Positions 25,047 through 36,290 of a DNA stretch of 64,000 nucleotides are shown here, piece by piece. The DNA comes from Marinobacter sp. S0848L (GTDB lineage Bacteria; Pseudomonadota; Gammaproteobacteria; Pseudomonadales; Oleiphilaceae), in assembly GCF_023016065.1 (NCBI RefSeq), contig NZ_JALKAQ010000006.1, positions 62,001-126,000 of the forward strand, in the 5' to 3' direction. A model generated the notes under the pieces. That model was not told the origin of the DNA, did no database searches, and saw only the letters and a program-made list of their open reading frames with translations. Each line of letters starts with the position of its first letter. The first letter of the stretch is position 1. A program made the translations under genes and the position numbers.

Positions 25047-27629
25047 TCAACCCGTGAAGTAACACACCAGCTGCTGGCTAAGGACATCGCCGGTCAGTTG
25101 CAAGTGGCCTGCGGTCAGGGAGTGTACGTGAACGGCCGCGGCTACCGGGTTGTTGGGTTCAGCCTTGCTGTCTGCATTGTCTGGGTGCAAGCGGTCCGGG
25201 TGGTATTGGCAGTGCGGCATGTCCGGGAACAATGCCCCGTAAGCTATGCCGCTTTCGACCAGATCCTGAAAGAAATGAGAGCCGTAGGATAAGTCCGGCA
25301 CCATGTCACCGGCATTCTCCGATACTTCAATCAAAGCGGCGACACCGGCAATATCGGAAAAACGCGCGGGCACGCCGAGTTCCGGGCTGCTGGTGCCCCA
25401 GCGGCCGGGGCCTATCAACATGGTGGGTTCGGCCGACAACCGCATGATTCGTCCAATCAGCCGGGCCACCTCGTAGCGTTCACTCGTGTTCAGGTTGGCG
25501 TAAACCGAAGCATCCACACGAATGACCCGAGTGATGGCCAGATTGATATTGCCGCCCATAAAATGACCCCGGGTTTGGAACAGCAACCGGGATCGCGGCA
25601 ATGGGTCAGGAACGTGAACGGGCCCGGTTTCACCGATGGTGGCCAGCGGGCGACATTGCACCAGATTGAACGACGTTTCGCCTTGGTCATTCAAGTGCAG
25701 AGTGAACTCCACGTCTACGGGGTGTCGGTAGCCGGCTTCAAGTGTGGTCAACAGGCTCGATAACTGGGCAATAAAGCGGCTGCCTTTCACGAGCGGTCGG
25801 AATGTCAGGCGCCAGACCGGGCCTTCAAGGCCGATTTGTTCCGCTCGGTTCGTGGCGGCTCGGTCTACCTCTGCCAAATATTTCATGGGCAGAGTTTTTG
25901 ATGTCTCGAGAAGCTGACTGAGCGGACGGGTTTCGAGGTGTCCGGTTTCCAGATCCAGCAAATCGACCAGATGCTGGGAATACTGAAAGCTTTCATCCTG
26001 GTCGCGAAACGGCTGGCGGGTGGGGTAATCCAGTGCCATCACGCAGGCGTGGTCGCCCTCGATGCGGTCAACCGCACGCGTGCCTAGCCCCATAACCAGC
26101 CGCACCATGCCCGCTTTGGGGTCCATTTTGCTGTCCCACGCGAAGGTATTGCGCGATACGCCTACACCCGCGGCGTCTGGCAGGTAGTAGCGGCCATGAA
26201 AGCGACCGTTCACGCGCTGAATCAGCAGGGCCATGGGCTCTTCCCGCTGGTCCAGCCCGCGTCGCTTTCGGTACACCAGTGCGTCTTCGCTCATGGACGA
26301 GGCGTAAACTTCCCGAATGGCATTTTCCAGCGCTTCCAGACGCTCCTCAGGAGAGCCCTGATTGACCAGGAAAACACTGTCGTATTTTCCCGCAAAGGCA
26401 TTGCCGAACCCATCTTCCTGCAGGCTGGAAGAGCGCACCAGAATCGGGTATTGCCCGTAGTGGTCAAGCAGTCGTTCCAGATCCGCTCGGATTTCGTTCG
26501 GAAAGTGGCCGTCCAGAATGCCTTTTTGCAAAGCCGGGGCTTCGTTCAGGTAACCGCCGTCAGAACGTTGCCGCATGATGGCCGGCCACAGGCCGTTGTG
26601 GACTAAAAACGAATAGTAGGCATCGGTGCCCAGATAACTGGAATCGTGAGGTTCCAGCAGTTCGGACCATTGTTCAGGATCGTCTTTCAGCAGGATATTC
26701 CGAGCCACCAGCATGCCGGTGGCTTTGCCGCCAATATAGCCGCTGCCGATGAGCCGGCTACGGATGGCGAGCAGATCTTCCAGTGATAGATAGCGCCGGG
26801 CCAACTCCAATATCTGCGGGTCCCGGCTTACCAGCACTTGCAGGACCTGTTCCTGCAACGCGGCGATGGCGCCAGGATTCTGGTTGGCTAAGGCGCGGCT
26901 GGCATCCTGAAACAGGCGATCCCAATAATCCAGCAACGGTTGATTGTGGAGGTTTTCCTGCTCCAGAGAGGCCTGGACCCTCGTTGCATCGCTGCTGTAG
27001 GTGATGGGGTGAAACTGCCCATGAAGCTCGCGGTGAGGCAGGAACATGGTGGGTGATTGCCGTCGCCAGACCTTGATCGGTTGCACCTGCACATCGTCGT
27101 CGTGACGGTGTACGTCCAGAAGCACCTGGGTGGTCTGGCGGATGCGGTCCAGCGTCATGCGCGAGTGACGGTCCGGGTGCAGGGCGAACCAGGCGACCGT
27201 GTCCAGTTCAAACAGAAACGGGCAGATAACCCGAAAGAAATTGCCCACCATGGCATCGGTTGCCCAGGCGTTAAGCAATTCGCTGAGGCTGTCGCTGATG
27301 TAAAACGCGCCTCGGCCATGCTGTTCAATCAGGCGCCAAACTCGGCTGGTGAAGCTTTCGAAACCGCCCAGAGCGTCTATTTCGATGGTGCGTACAGCGG
27401 GATGGTTTTCGATGATCGGCGGATGGTCGCCAAAACGAAGGTAGAGAATCTGCCGGCCTGAATGTGCGGCCGCTTCGACAAAAGGAAGGACGAAACGGCG
27501 ATAGTCATCGAGGTGGGAAGCCCGCCAGACAACGTTATCGCCGATTCTGAGGTGATCCAGAACCTCGTCGAGCCCTGCCAGACCGGTAGATACCCGGTCC
27601 GGAGACTGACGAGACTCTTCGCCGTTCAT
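25047..27629 (-). CDS. PEP/pyruvate-binding ATP-grasp protein with degenerate KaiC-like N-terminus
   Basis: An 860-residue protein not equal to PEP synthase or PPDK. Residues 1 to about 200 resemble a KaiC/RadA-type RecA fold (STGLAGLDEVLDHLRIGDN), but where the P-loop should be is RASHLDDYRR, so nucleotide binding there is probably lost. From about residue 290 a PPDK-N-like ATP-grasp domain appears: GSGYIGGKATGMLVARNILL, ILVRSSSLQEDGFGNAFAGKYDSVFL, and later MGLGTRAVDRIEGDHA. The swivelling phosphohistidine domain and the PEP-binding barrel of PEP synthase are missing. It begins seven bases after gdhA, so the two are probably co-transcribed. Its reaction and partner are unknown. Confidence 0.75.
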   Translation of the reverse strand: MNGEESRQSPDRVSTGLAGLDEVLDHLRIGDNVVWRASHLDDYRRFVLPFVEAAAHSGRQILYLRFGDHPPIIENHPAVRTIEIDALGGFESFTSRVWRLIEQHGRGAFYISDSLSELLNAWATDAMVGNFFRVICPFLFELDTVAWFALHPDRHSRMTLDRIRQTTQVLLDVHRHDDDVQVQPIKVWRRQSPTMFLPHRELHGQFHPITYSSDATRVQASLEQENLHNQPLLDYWDRLFQDASRALANQNPGAIAALQEQVLQVLVSRDPQILELARRYLSLEDLLAIRSRLIGSGYIGGKATGMLVARNILLKDDPEQWSELLEPHDSSYLGTDAYYSFLVHNGLWPAIMRQRSDGGYLNEAPALQKGILDGHFPNEIRADLERLLDHYGQYPILVRSSSLQEDGFGNAFAGKYDSVFLVNQGSPEERLEALENAIREVYASSMSEDALVYRKRRGLDQREEPMALLIQRVNGRFHGRYYLPDAAGVGVSRNTFAWDSKMDPKAGMVRLVMGLGTRAVDRIEGDHACVMALDYPTRQPFRDQDESFQYSQHLVDLLDLETGHLETRPLSQLLETSKTLPMKYLAEVDRAATNRAEQIGLEGPVWRLTFRPLVKGSRFIAQLSSLLTTLEAGYRHPVDVEFTLHLNDQGETSFNLVQCRPLATIGETGPVHVPDPLPRSRLLFQTRGHFMGGNINLAITRVIRVDASVYANLNTSERYEVARLIGRIMRLSAEPTMLIGPGRWGTSSPELGVPARFSDIAGVAALIEVSENAGDMVPDLSYGSHFFQDLVESGIAYGALFPDMPHCQYHPDRLHPDNADSKAEPNNPVAAAVHVHSLTAGHLQLTGDVLSQQLVCYFTG

Positions 27630-27636
27630 AGCGGGA

Positions 27637-29097
<1,461 letters not shown>

Positions 29098-29235
29098 CTA
29101 TTGGCGCTTTCCTCATTACTAGGTACCTAAAAAGAGGTGCGGCATCGTGTCTCAAGGCAAGCCGGTTAGGGTTCTTTATTATTCATATCGTCTCTCCCGA
29201 AGTTACAGATGATAGCCCCAAAAGGATCCTTTCGA

Positions 29236-31239
29236 ATGCTGAAAAACCGTCTGCCCCGCTCTCTTGGTTATGTCGTGGCTGGTTGCACGTTGGCTGTACC
29301 GGTTCTGGCGCAAAACGGTGCAGATACGACCGTGTTGATCCGGGTAACTGAAGGCCAATCGGCAGAAGCCGCTCGTCTTTCGGCCGCGGCCGTTCAATCG
29401 GAACCGGTAGCGCGCTTGTCGTCCAATGCCTCGGTATCGCTATCCCGCATGGGCGGCCGCGGATTAGACCCGGTGGTGCGTGGGCAGAATGAAGAGCGTG
29501 TTGATGTCCTACTGGATGGAATGCGCGTCGAGGGCGCTTGTCCAAGCCGGATGGACCCGGCAACCAATCGGCTCAGTGTGGCACTGGCGCCAACACTTGA
29601 GGTACGTACCGGCAACCGTACTCTCCGGTGGGGCCCGATTGCCGGTGGCCGGATTGTGGCGACCACGTCCGCGCCGGTATTTGCAGATGACAATGTGACA
29701 GCGGGGCATATAACCATCGGTGGTGCCGATAATGGTGAAGGCAAACTGGTGAATGGCAGCGTGGCCGTGGGGCATAACGAGGCCTTTCTGCGTTTGGCCG
29801 GTGGATACGATGAATCCGATGATTACCAAGACGGCGACGGCAAAGACGTTCGCAGTTCCTATGAAAATTCTGAAGGCCGCATAGATGCCGCATGGACCGC
29901 GCAGAACGGGTTCTTTATCAAAGGCATGGCGAGCCGGCAGGAAGAAAGGGATGTCAGTTTTCCCGGCCGGGGAATGGATGCACCGAAAACCGATACGGAC
30001 CTATACCGTTTGGAAGTGGGGGCGCCGGTAACCGATGGCAGCTGGAACCTGATGCTTTGGAAGGCGGATGTCGATCACGTGATGGATAATTTCAGCCTGC
30101 GTCAGGCAATGATGAAAATGCAGACCAACTCGAAAACCCGAACCGAAGGTGCCCGGCTGGTGCTGGACCAAACTCTCAATGACACCAACGATATTGCTTT
30201 GGGTATTGATGTAGAACGCAATGACTGGGATGCCACCATGTTCAACGGTATGGCTCTCGCTAATGAGGCTTCACTGATGTGGCCGGGCGTTGAACGAGAA
30301 CGGGTGGGTGTGTTTGTGGAAGGCTTTCACCAGATTCGTGCAAATGCGCGTTTGGGGGCCGGAGTTCGCTATGATCGCATAGAAATGGACGCAACCCGTG
30401 CCGGGCAACGCTTCACCCCTATGTCGGGCGGAATGATGTCATTCACACCGGCTGAGTTGTATGCCAGCGCCTATGGCACCGATAGAGTTAGCGCTAACGA
30501 TGACAATGTCAGCGGATTTGTGACGGGAGAGTGGCGTTTCTCACCTGGGCAGGCTCTTGAAGTTACTGCCAGTCACAGTGCGCGGTCGCCCGGTGTCAAC
30601 GAACGCTACGTAGCTCGCAAAACCATGTCTGGCTCATGGGTGGGTAACCCGGGTCTGGATGTTGAAAAACACAACAAACTCGATGTAACGCTTTCCGGGC
30701 GGGCCGGAAATTGGCATTGGCGTCCGTCGCTTTGGGTGGATCAGGTTGATGATTACGTACTACGTTCTGAGAGCCGGTATTACAACGTGGATGCTCGCTT
30801 GCTCGGAGTAGAGGGAGAGTTTGGTTGGAGCAACGGGACCTGGAGCACAACCAGCCGGTTTGCTTCGGTTCGCGGCGAAAACCGGGATGACGATCAAGCG
30901 CTCTCCCGCATTCCGCCGATCCAGTTTAATCAGACAGTGGCTTGGACTCACAAAGGCCATGTCTTGGAAGTTGAATGGGAGTTGGCCCGCCGGCAAGACC
31001 GGGTATACCTCGAAGAAGACGGAGGGCTGGATCCTGCTACTTCCCCCGGATACGGGGTGCTCAACCTGACCGGCTCCCACCCTTTAATGACCAATCTCAG
31101 CCTGACCTGGGCGGTGGACAATGTGTTTGATAAAACCTGGGCCCGGCATGTCAGCAAAGACAATCTTTCGGATGAGGGCGTTTACCGTGTCAACGAACCC
31201 GGCCGCACCGTTCGCGCGGCGCTGACGGCGCGTTGGTAA
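29236..31239 (+). CDS. TonB-dependent copper receptor, OprC/NosA type
   Basis: Outer-membrane receptor of 667 residues. Signal peptide: KNRLPRSL followed by a hydrophobic run to PVLAQ. The plug has RGQNEERVDVLLDGMRVEGA, and right after it CPSRM, the C-x3-M copper motif of OprC; the HVM in DVDHVMDNF near residue 280 matches the second OprC ligand pair (H-x-M). The C-terminus ends in an aromatic beta-strand (TVRAALTARW). ATG 29236 is chosen over ATG 29209 because AAAAGGA precedes it and it leaves a clean signal peptide. The gene is monocistronic with its own terminator. Substrate copper is inferred from the two motifs. Confidence 0.87.
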   Translation: MLKNRLPRSLGYVVAGCTLAVPVLAQNGADTTVLIRVTEGQSAEAARLSAAAVQSEPVARLSSNASVSLSRMGGRGLDPVVRGQNEERVDVLLDGMRVEGACPSRMDPATNRLSVALAPTLEVRTGNRTLRWGPIAGGRIVATTSAPVFADDNVTAGHITIGGADNGEGKLVNGSVAVGHNEAFLRLAGGYDESDDYQDGDGKDVRSSYENSEGRIDAAWTAQNGFFIKGMASRQEERDVSFPGRGMDAPKTDTDLYRLEVGAPVTDGSWNLMLWKADVDHVMDNFSLRQAMMKMQTNSKTRTEGARLVLDQTLNDTNDIALGIDVERNDWDATMFNGMALANEASLMWPGVERERVGVFVEGFHQIRANARLGAGVRYDRIEMDATRAGQRFTPMSGGMMSFTPAELYASAYGTDRVSANDDNVSGFVTGEWRFSPGQALEVTASHSARSPGVNERYVARKTMSGSWVGNPGLDVEKHNKLDVTLSGRAGNWHWRPSLWVDQVDDYVLRSESRYYNVDARLLGVEGEFGWSNGTWSTTSRFASVRGENRDDDQALSRIPPIQFNQTVAWTHKGHVLEVEWELARRQDRVYLEEDGGLDPATSPGYGVLNLTGSHPLMTNLSLTWAVDNVFDKTWARHVSKDNLSDEGVYRVNEPGRTVRAALTARW

Positions 31240-31287
31240 GATTAATTATGGCGGTTGCCCGCTTCTCATAGCCGGCGGGTGACTTTT

Positions 31288-31326
31288 CCCCCAGGGCAGA
31301 TGTTGTGTCTGCCTCGGGGCTTTTTT
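31288..31326 (+). terminator. Rho-independent terminator after the copper receptor gene
   Basis: GGCAGA (31295-31300) pairs with TCTGCC (31308-31313) and CCCC (31289-31292) with GGGG (31316-31319), followed by six thymines at 31321-31326. It lies about 50 bases after the receptor stop. On the opposite strand there is no matching thymine run, so it serves the plus-strand gene. Confidence 0.85.
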
Positions 31327-31360
31327 GATTCAGTGTCCATGTTGATCTGGTGCAGCGGGG

Positions 31361-31846
31361 TTAATTGCCTTCCCAGTAACGCTGCATTTTCATGAACAGG
31401 AAGGATGCGCTCCAGGTAATCAGTACCAGCCCGGTGAGCCCCTCTATTCCGGTTAGAAAACGCAGTGCGCCAACGGGCTCAATGTCACCATAACCGACCG
31501 TGGTAAAGGTAGCGAACGAAAAGTAGACACAGTCCAGAAAGCTGCCGTTAAAATTGCCTTGCAGTGAGCCCCAGGAGTCGGCGTGATGCATGAAAAAATA
31601 GGCAATCGCAAACACCCAAACCTGTGCGGTGTGGGCAATGAGCACGCCCAGGACCGCGGTCACCAAGCGCAGGTTGTGACGACTGTGCATGATCTTCAAC
31701 AAAGCACTCAGGCGAACGAGCGCTTCGCGGTGCATAAGCACCACAAGCACGACAATGAAGGCGTTAATGACGGTGGCGCTTGCAAGATTGGCATAATCTG
31801 CTGAAAACAAACGTATAGTACTCCTGAGCGTACTTTTTTGTAGCAA
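31361..31846 (-). CDS. Two-segment potassium channel family protein
   Basis: Small membrane protein of up to 161 residues with the K+ selectivity filter TFTTVGYGDIEP followed by a final membrane helix; two or three more hydrophobic segments precede it (NAFIVVLVVLM, TAVLGVLIAHTAQVWVFAIAYFFM). It matches the ion-channel (Ion_trans_2) pore module without a regulatory RCK domain. The start is uncertain: TTG 31846 gives the longest frame, while TTG 31810 has CAGGAG nine bases before it and gives 149 residues. It is likely a monocistronic inner-membrane channel. Confidence 0.82.
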   Translation of the reverse strand: MLQKSTLRSTIRLFSADYANLASATVINAFIVVLVVLMHREALVRLSALLKIMHSRHNLRLVTAVLGVLIAHTAQVWVFAIAYFFMHHADSWGSLQGNFNGSFLDCVYFSFATFTTVGYGDIEPVGALRFLTGIEGLTGLVLITWSASFLFMKMQRYWEGN

Positions 31847-31929
31847 TCTGAAGATGCCTTTCAGAGGTATATTGTCATTCGTCGCCTGATCAGGGCGGAA
31901 CTTAATTTACCTTAGCCGGCTAACTCGTT

Positions 31930-33171
31930 ATGTCCAAAAGAATTATACCTGTAATTATTCTGATCGCCGGGGTTTTAGGATTCCTGTTTCTGAAAATGAC
32001 CCGGCCGGAGCCCGCTCAGGTAACAGCGGTCGAGCGTAGCTGGCGAGTGCAGGTTCTAGTGGTTGAGCCCAAAACTCACACCCCTGTGCTTCCGTTATAC
32101 GGAGAAGTCGTTGCGCCCGGAAAGGTATCGGTGGTCGCGGCGATGGCAGGGCGTATTGCGGAGCGGCCAGTGGCCGAAGGGCAGAGGGTTGAGCGGGGGG
32201 AGTTGTTGGTTGCGCTGGATCGTCAGGATGTCGAGCCGCTTCTGGCACAAGCGCAAGCTCAGGTTTCTGACCTAGAAGCGCAAATTCGGTCAGAACAGGT
32301 GCGTTATCAGAACGACTTGGCCTCGTTAAAAAGTGAAAAAGCCATCCTGAGCAATGCCCGCCGACAACGGGATCGCGCTCAGGCGCTGGTTGAACGCAAG
32401 TTGGCTTCCCGAGAGAACCTGGAGGCAGCAACCGATGCTGCTGCGCGGGCGGAACTGACACTCAATGTGCGGCAACGAGCCGTAGATGAACACCCTGCGC
32501 GTTTGCAGAGCCTGAAAGCCCGATTAACACAAGCGCAAGCGAGCTTGGCGAGCACCCGGCGAGACGCCGAGCGTGCCCGGGTTGTTGCTCCTTTCCAAGG
32601 CGTGGTCACCGATGTGCAAGTGGCCGAAGGCGATCAGATAACCCGTAACCAACCACTGTTGTCTATATACAACACAAACAGCTTGGAACTCCGTGCCAGA
32701 GTCCCTGACCGGTATCGGGAAGAGTTGGTTGCTGCTTTGGCGGCCGGCGATCGGCTTGTGGCTTACGGCGAGCAGGGGCAGGTTCGTTTCCGGCTGGAGC
32801 GCTTTGCCGGAACCAGCGACCCGGCGGGAACTGAAGTCATTCTCACGCCAACGGTCGGCGCGGAAGGTTTGCGGCCCGGGGCGTTACTGCCCGTCAGCCT
32901 TGAGCGACCCGTGCGGGAACAAACCGTAGCCATTCCATTCAGCGCACTGTATGGCGCCGACAGCGTGTACCTGATGACCGATGACCAGCGCCTGAAGCGG
33001 ATTAAGGTAAACCGCATCGGCGAAGCTCAAAGCCATAACGGTGAGCGCCGGTTGTTGATATCGGCAGAGCAGCTAACCCCCGGAACACAATTGATTACGA
33101 CGCACCTCCCCAATGCGGTGACAGGGCTAAAAGTTGAAGTGGCCGATGCAGCGGGAGGTGTCTCCCGGTGA
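31930..33171 (+). CDS. RND efflux periplasmic adaptor (HlyD/MFP family)
   Basis: Membrane-fusion subunit linking an RND pump to an outer-membrane channel; 413 residues. N-terminal membrane anchor (PVIILIAGVLGFLFLKM), then biotinyl-lipoyl halves (GEVVAPGKVSVVAAMAGRI..PVAEGQRVERGELLVALD), an alpha-hairpin coiled coil at roughly residues 100-215 and VVAPFQGVVTDVQVAEGDQI closing the lipoyl domain, followed by the barrel. The stop overlaps the RND permease start by four bases (GTGA). There is no lipobox; the anchor appears to be a transmembrane helix. Substrate is unknown. Confidence 0.92.
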   Translation: MSKRIIPVIILIAGVLGFLFLKMTRPEPAQVTAVERSWRVQVLVVEPKTHTPVLPLYGEVVAPGKVSVVAAMAGRIAERPVAEGQRVERGELLVALDRQDVEPLLAQAQAQVSDLEAQIRSEQVRYQNDLASLKSEKAILSNARRQRDRAQALVERKLASRENLEAATDAAARAELTLNVRQRAVDEHPARLQSLKARLTQAQASLASTRRDAERARVVAPFQGVVTDVQVAEGDQITRNQPLLSIYNTNSLELRARVPDRYREELVAALAAGDRLVAYGEQGQVRFRLERFAGTSDPAGTEVILTPTVGAEGLRPGALLPVSLERPVREQTVAIPFSALYGADSVYLMTDDQRLKRIKVNRIGEAQSHNGERRLLISAEQLTPGTQLITTHLPNAVTGLKVEVADAAGGVSR

Positions 33172-36100
33172 AACGTAAGAAAGGCGTGATCGGATTTTTT
33201 GTTCACCACCGGGTTGCTGGCAATCTGGTGATGCTGGTTATGTTGCTGGGCGGTGTCTTGGCGCTGACTCGAATGAACATCCAGTTTTTTCCGACCTTCG
33301 CCTTGGACATGGTGAGCGTGCGGGTGGTCTGGAGCGGGGCTTCCGCCGAGGATGTGGAGCTGGGCATTACCGATCCACTGGAGCAAAAGCTTCGCAGTGT
33401 GGACGGGTTGAAGAAAATGACCTCGACCTCAGCCCAGAGCGTGTCGTCGATCACGCTGGAGTTCCACGAGGGCACCGACCCGGTTCAGGCCGTGGATGAT
33501 GTACGCCAGCAAGTGGATGAGTTCAACAATCTTCCGGCGGATGCGGAAGAGCCCCGGGTCACGCGGATAGAGCGTTACGAGCCGGTCGCCCGTTTGCTGG
33601 TGTACGGTGATGTGGACCGCAGTGAACTGCGTGACATGGTGAATCGCTTTGAAGATGAACTGTTGAGCCGGGGTATCGACCGGATCAGCATCCGCGGTTT
33701 ACCGGAACAGCAAATCAGCATCGATGTGCCAGTAGAGCGTCTGGACACCTTGGGGCTGACACTGGAACAGATCGCAGACCGGGTTGCCTCGATCTCGCGG
33801 GATTTGCCCGCCGGGATGATGGCACAGCAGGATGCAACCCGCGAACTACGCTCGGTGGAGCAGCGCCGGAGCCCTCAGGAATTTGAGGCATTACCGATTC
33901 TGAGTAGCGACCGTATCCGGCTGCAACTGGGTGATGTTGCCATCATCCATCAAGAGAGTCGCGACAATCAGACGGTGATGGAAAATGCCGGCCTGCCCGC
34001 TGTGGAGCTGCAATTGCAGCGAGTGGAGAACGGTAATTCGCTGGAGGCCGCAAGGATTTTGGAAGGGTGGCTGGAGGAGACTCGTCCTACCTTGCCACCG
34101 ACGATCAAGCTCGCTGTTTATGACGAAACCTGGCAATTGCTGGAAGACCGGATTTCCTTGTTGGTCAACAACGGTTTGAGCGGTTTGGTTGTCGTGATCG
34201 CCCTGCTGTACTTGTTTTTGCCCGGGCGCGTGGCAGCGTGGGTCGCAATTGGCATCCCCACAGCGTTTATGGCGGCCTTGGCGGTACTGTGGCTGCTGGG
34301 TGGCTCCATCAACATGATGTCGTTGTTTGCGTTGATCATGGCGTTGGGGGTGATTGTGGATGACGCCATTGTGGTGGGCGAAGACGCCGATGCCCACGCG
34401 CGATTAGGGGAAGAGTCCATTTATGCCGCCGAAGGGGCGGCGAAACGCATGGTCTGGCCGGTACTGGCCTCGTCGCTGACCACGGTTGCCGCGTTTATGC
34501 CGTTGCTGGTGGTGGGCGGCATTATCGGCAACATTCTGGGCGATATTCCGCTGGTGATGATCTGTGTGCTGGTGGCGTCGCTGCTGGAATGCTTCATTGT
34601 CTTGCCCGCACACTTACGACGCGCTTTCATCACCAAGACCAAAACCGGCCGAGGCGAAGCCGCTCGCACGAATCCCGTAACCCGCTTTCGAGATCGGTTT
34701 GAGCAAGGTTTTGACCGCTTTCGTCAGGGGCCGTTTCGGCGATTCTCCCGCTACAGTCTGGCACATCGGGGTGCCACCGTTGCCACAGCGGTGGCACTGG
34801 CTTTGTTGACTGCGGGTTTGTTAGCCGGCGGGCGATTGGGGTTCAATTTCTTCCCGACGCCGGAACCCTCGGTGTTTTACGCCAACGCCAGTTTCGTTGC
34901 TGGCACGGATAAGCGCACAGTAGAGCGCTTCATCCATGACATGCAGCGGTCGCTCGCAGAAACCGACGAGGCTTTGGGGGGCGGTCTGATTTTAAACGCG
35001 GTCACCACCTATGGCGCGACTTTAGGCGCTGAGGGCAGCTCACGGAATGACGATGAGCTGGGTGCGATGCTGGTTGAACTGGTGCCCTCTGATCGGCGTT
35101 CTGTCCGTAATCCCGATTTTATCCGGGAGTGGCGTAGTCGCCTCACCTTACCCGCCGGTCTGGATGCGTTGAACATCAACGAACGACAGGCCGGGCCGCC
35201 GGGTCGGGATGTCAACGTGCGATTGACCGGCAGCAATGCGACGGATCTGAAAAGAGCCGCCGAGGAACTGGCGCAAGCCCTAGGCACGTTACCCGGTGTG
35301 CTGGATGTGGAAGATGACATGCCTTGGGGGCGGGAGCAGCTGATCTATCAGGTGAGCGCCTATGGCGAAGCGCTGGGATTGACTACGGTGGATTTAGGCC
35401 GGCAGCTAAGGGCGGCGTTTGATGGTCGTGTGGCGCAGATTTATCAACAGGGCCGCGACGAGATCGAAGTGCGCGTGCAGTTACCGCAAGTTCAGCGAGA
35501 ACGGTACGCCACGTTGGAGCGTATGACCGTGCGTGTGCCGGATGGACGTTTTGTGCCGCTGATGCAGGTGATGAATCTGGATCACCAACAGGGGTTTCAG
35601 GCCTTGCGCCATGCCGACGGCAAGCTGGCGGTGGAGGTGACATCGGCACTCAACAGTCGGATAACCACCACGGACCAAGTGTTAGAGAGCCTGGAGGCCA
35701 ATGCGTTGCCTGACATCGCCAGCCGGTATGGCGTGCGTTACAGCTTCGAAGGCCGGTCGGCGGATCAACGAGAAACCATGGATGACATGAAAACGGGGCT
35801 GATCATCGGCGTCGGTTTGATGTACGTGGTGCTGGCGTGGGTTTTTGCCTCTTGGCTACTGCCCGTGATTGTGATGGCGATCATTCCGTTTGCTTTGGTG
35901 GGCGCGTTGCTGGGGCATTGGCTGATGGGCCTGCAGCTTACGATTTTATCGTTATTCGGTCTGTTCGGGCTGTCCGGTATCGTGGTGAATAACGCGATTA
36001 TTCTGGTCGCCTTCTACAATCAGCAGCGACAGAAAGGATTGGGGATAACCGATGCGCTGAACGAGGCCGTCGTTCAGCGCGTTCGCGCTGTGCTATTGAC

Positions 36101-36290
36101 CTCGCTCACCACCATTGGCGGACTGATGCCGTTGTTGTTCGAGACATCACTGCAAGCCCAGTTCCTGATTCCCATGGCCACGTCGATAGCGTTTGGTCTG
36201 GCTTTGTCTACGGTACTAGTGCTGCTGGTTATTCCGGCTCTGTTGTCGTGGGTTGAGCACTTCCGGGCGTGGCGGAGCGAACATCAATGA
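33168..36290 (+). CDS. RND-family efflux permease
   Basis: Inner-membrane proton-driven efflux pump of 1040 residues with the AcrB-like repeat: first membrane segment near 11-33, periplasmic porter domain, membrane block near 335-500 with the proton-relay ALIMALGVIVDDAIVVGEDA (two adjacent aspartates), second porter domain, and C-terminal block from about 870 (LSLFGLFGLSGIVVNNAIILV). GTG start with GGGAGGTG upstream. It belongs to the general AcrB/MdtB-like RND group rather than the heavy-metal CusA group, since methionine relay motifs are not evident. No outer-membrane factor is adjacent. The last 62 bases overlap the convergent motB 3' end. Confidence 0.92.
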   Translation: MKRKKGVIGFFVHHRVAGNLVMLVMLLGGVLALTRMNIQFFPTFALDMVSVRVVWSGASAEDVELGITDPLEQKLRSVDGLKKMTSTSAQSVSSITLEFHEGTDPVQAVDDVRQQVDEFNNLPADAEEPRVTRIERYEPVARLLVYGDVDRSELRDMVNRFEDELLSRGIDRISIRGLPEQQISIDVPVERLDTLGLTLEQIADRVASISRDLPAGMMAQQDATRELRSVEQRRSPQEFEALPILSSDRIRLQLGDVAIIHQESRDNQTVMENAGLPAVELQLQRVENGNSLEAARILEGWLEETRPTLPPTIKLAVYDETWQLLEDRISLLVNNGLSGLVVVIALLYLFLPGRVAAWVAIGIPTAFMAALAVLWLLGGSINMMSLFALIMALGVIVDDAIVVGEDADAHARLGEESIYAAEGAAKRMVWPVLASSLTTVAAFMPLLVVGGIIGNILGDIPLVMICVLVASLLECFIVLPAHLRRAFITKTKTGRGEAARTNPVTRFRDRFEQGFDRFRQGPFRRFSRYSLAHRGATVATAVALALLTAGLLAGGRLGFNFFPTPEPSVFYANASFVAGTDKRTVERFIHDMQRSLAETDEALGGGLILNAVTTYGATLGAEGSSRNDDELGAMLVELVPSDRRSVRNPDFIREWRSRLTLPAGLDALNINERQAGPPGRDVNVRLTGSNATDLKRAAEELAQALGTLPGVLDVEDDMPWGREQLIYQVSAYGEALGLTTVDLGRQLRAAFDGRVAQIYQQGRDEIEVRVQLPQVQRERYATLERMTVRVPDGRFVPLMQVMNLDHQQGFQALRHADGKLAVEVTSALNSRITTTDQVLESLEANALPDIASRYGVRYSFEGRSADQRETMDDMKTGLIIGVGLMYVVLAWVFASWLLPVIVMAIIPFALVGALLGHWLMGLQLTILSLFGLFGLSGIVVNNAIILVAFYNQQRQKGLGITDALNEAVVQRVRAVLLTSLTTIGGLMPLLFETSLQAQFLIPMATSIAFGLALSTVLVLLVIPALLSWVEHFRAWRSEHQ

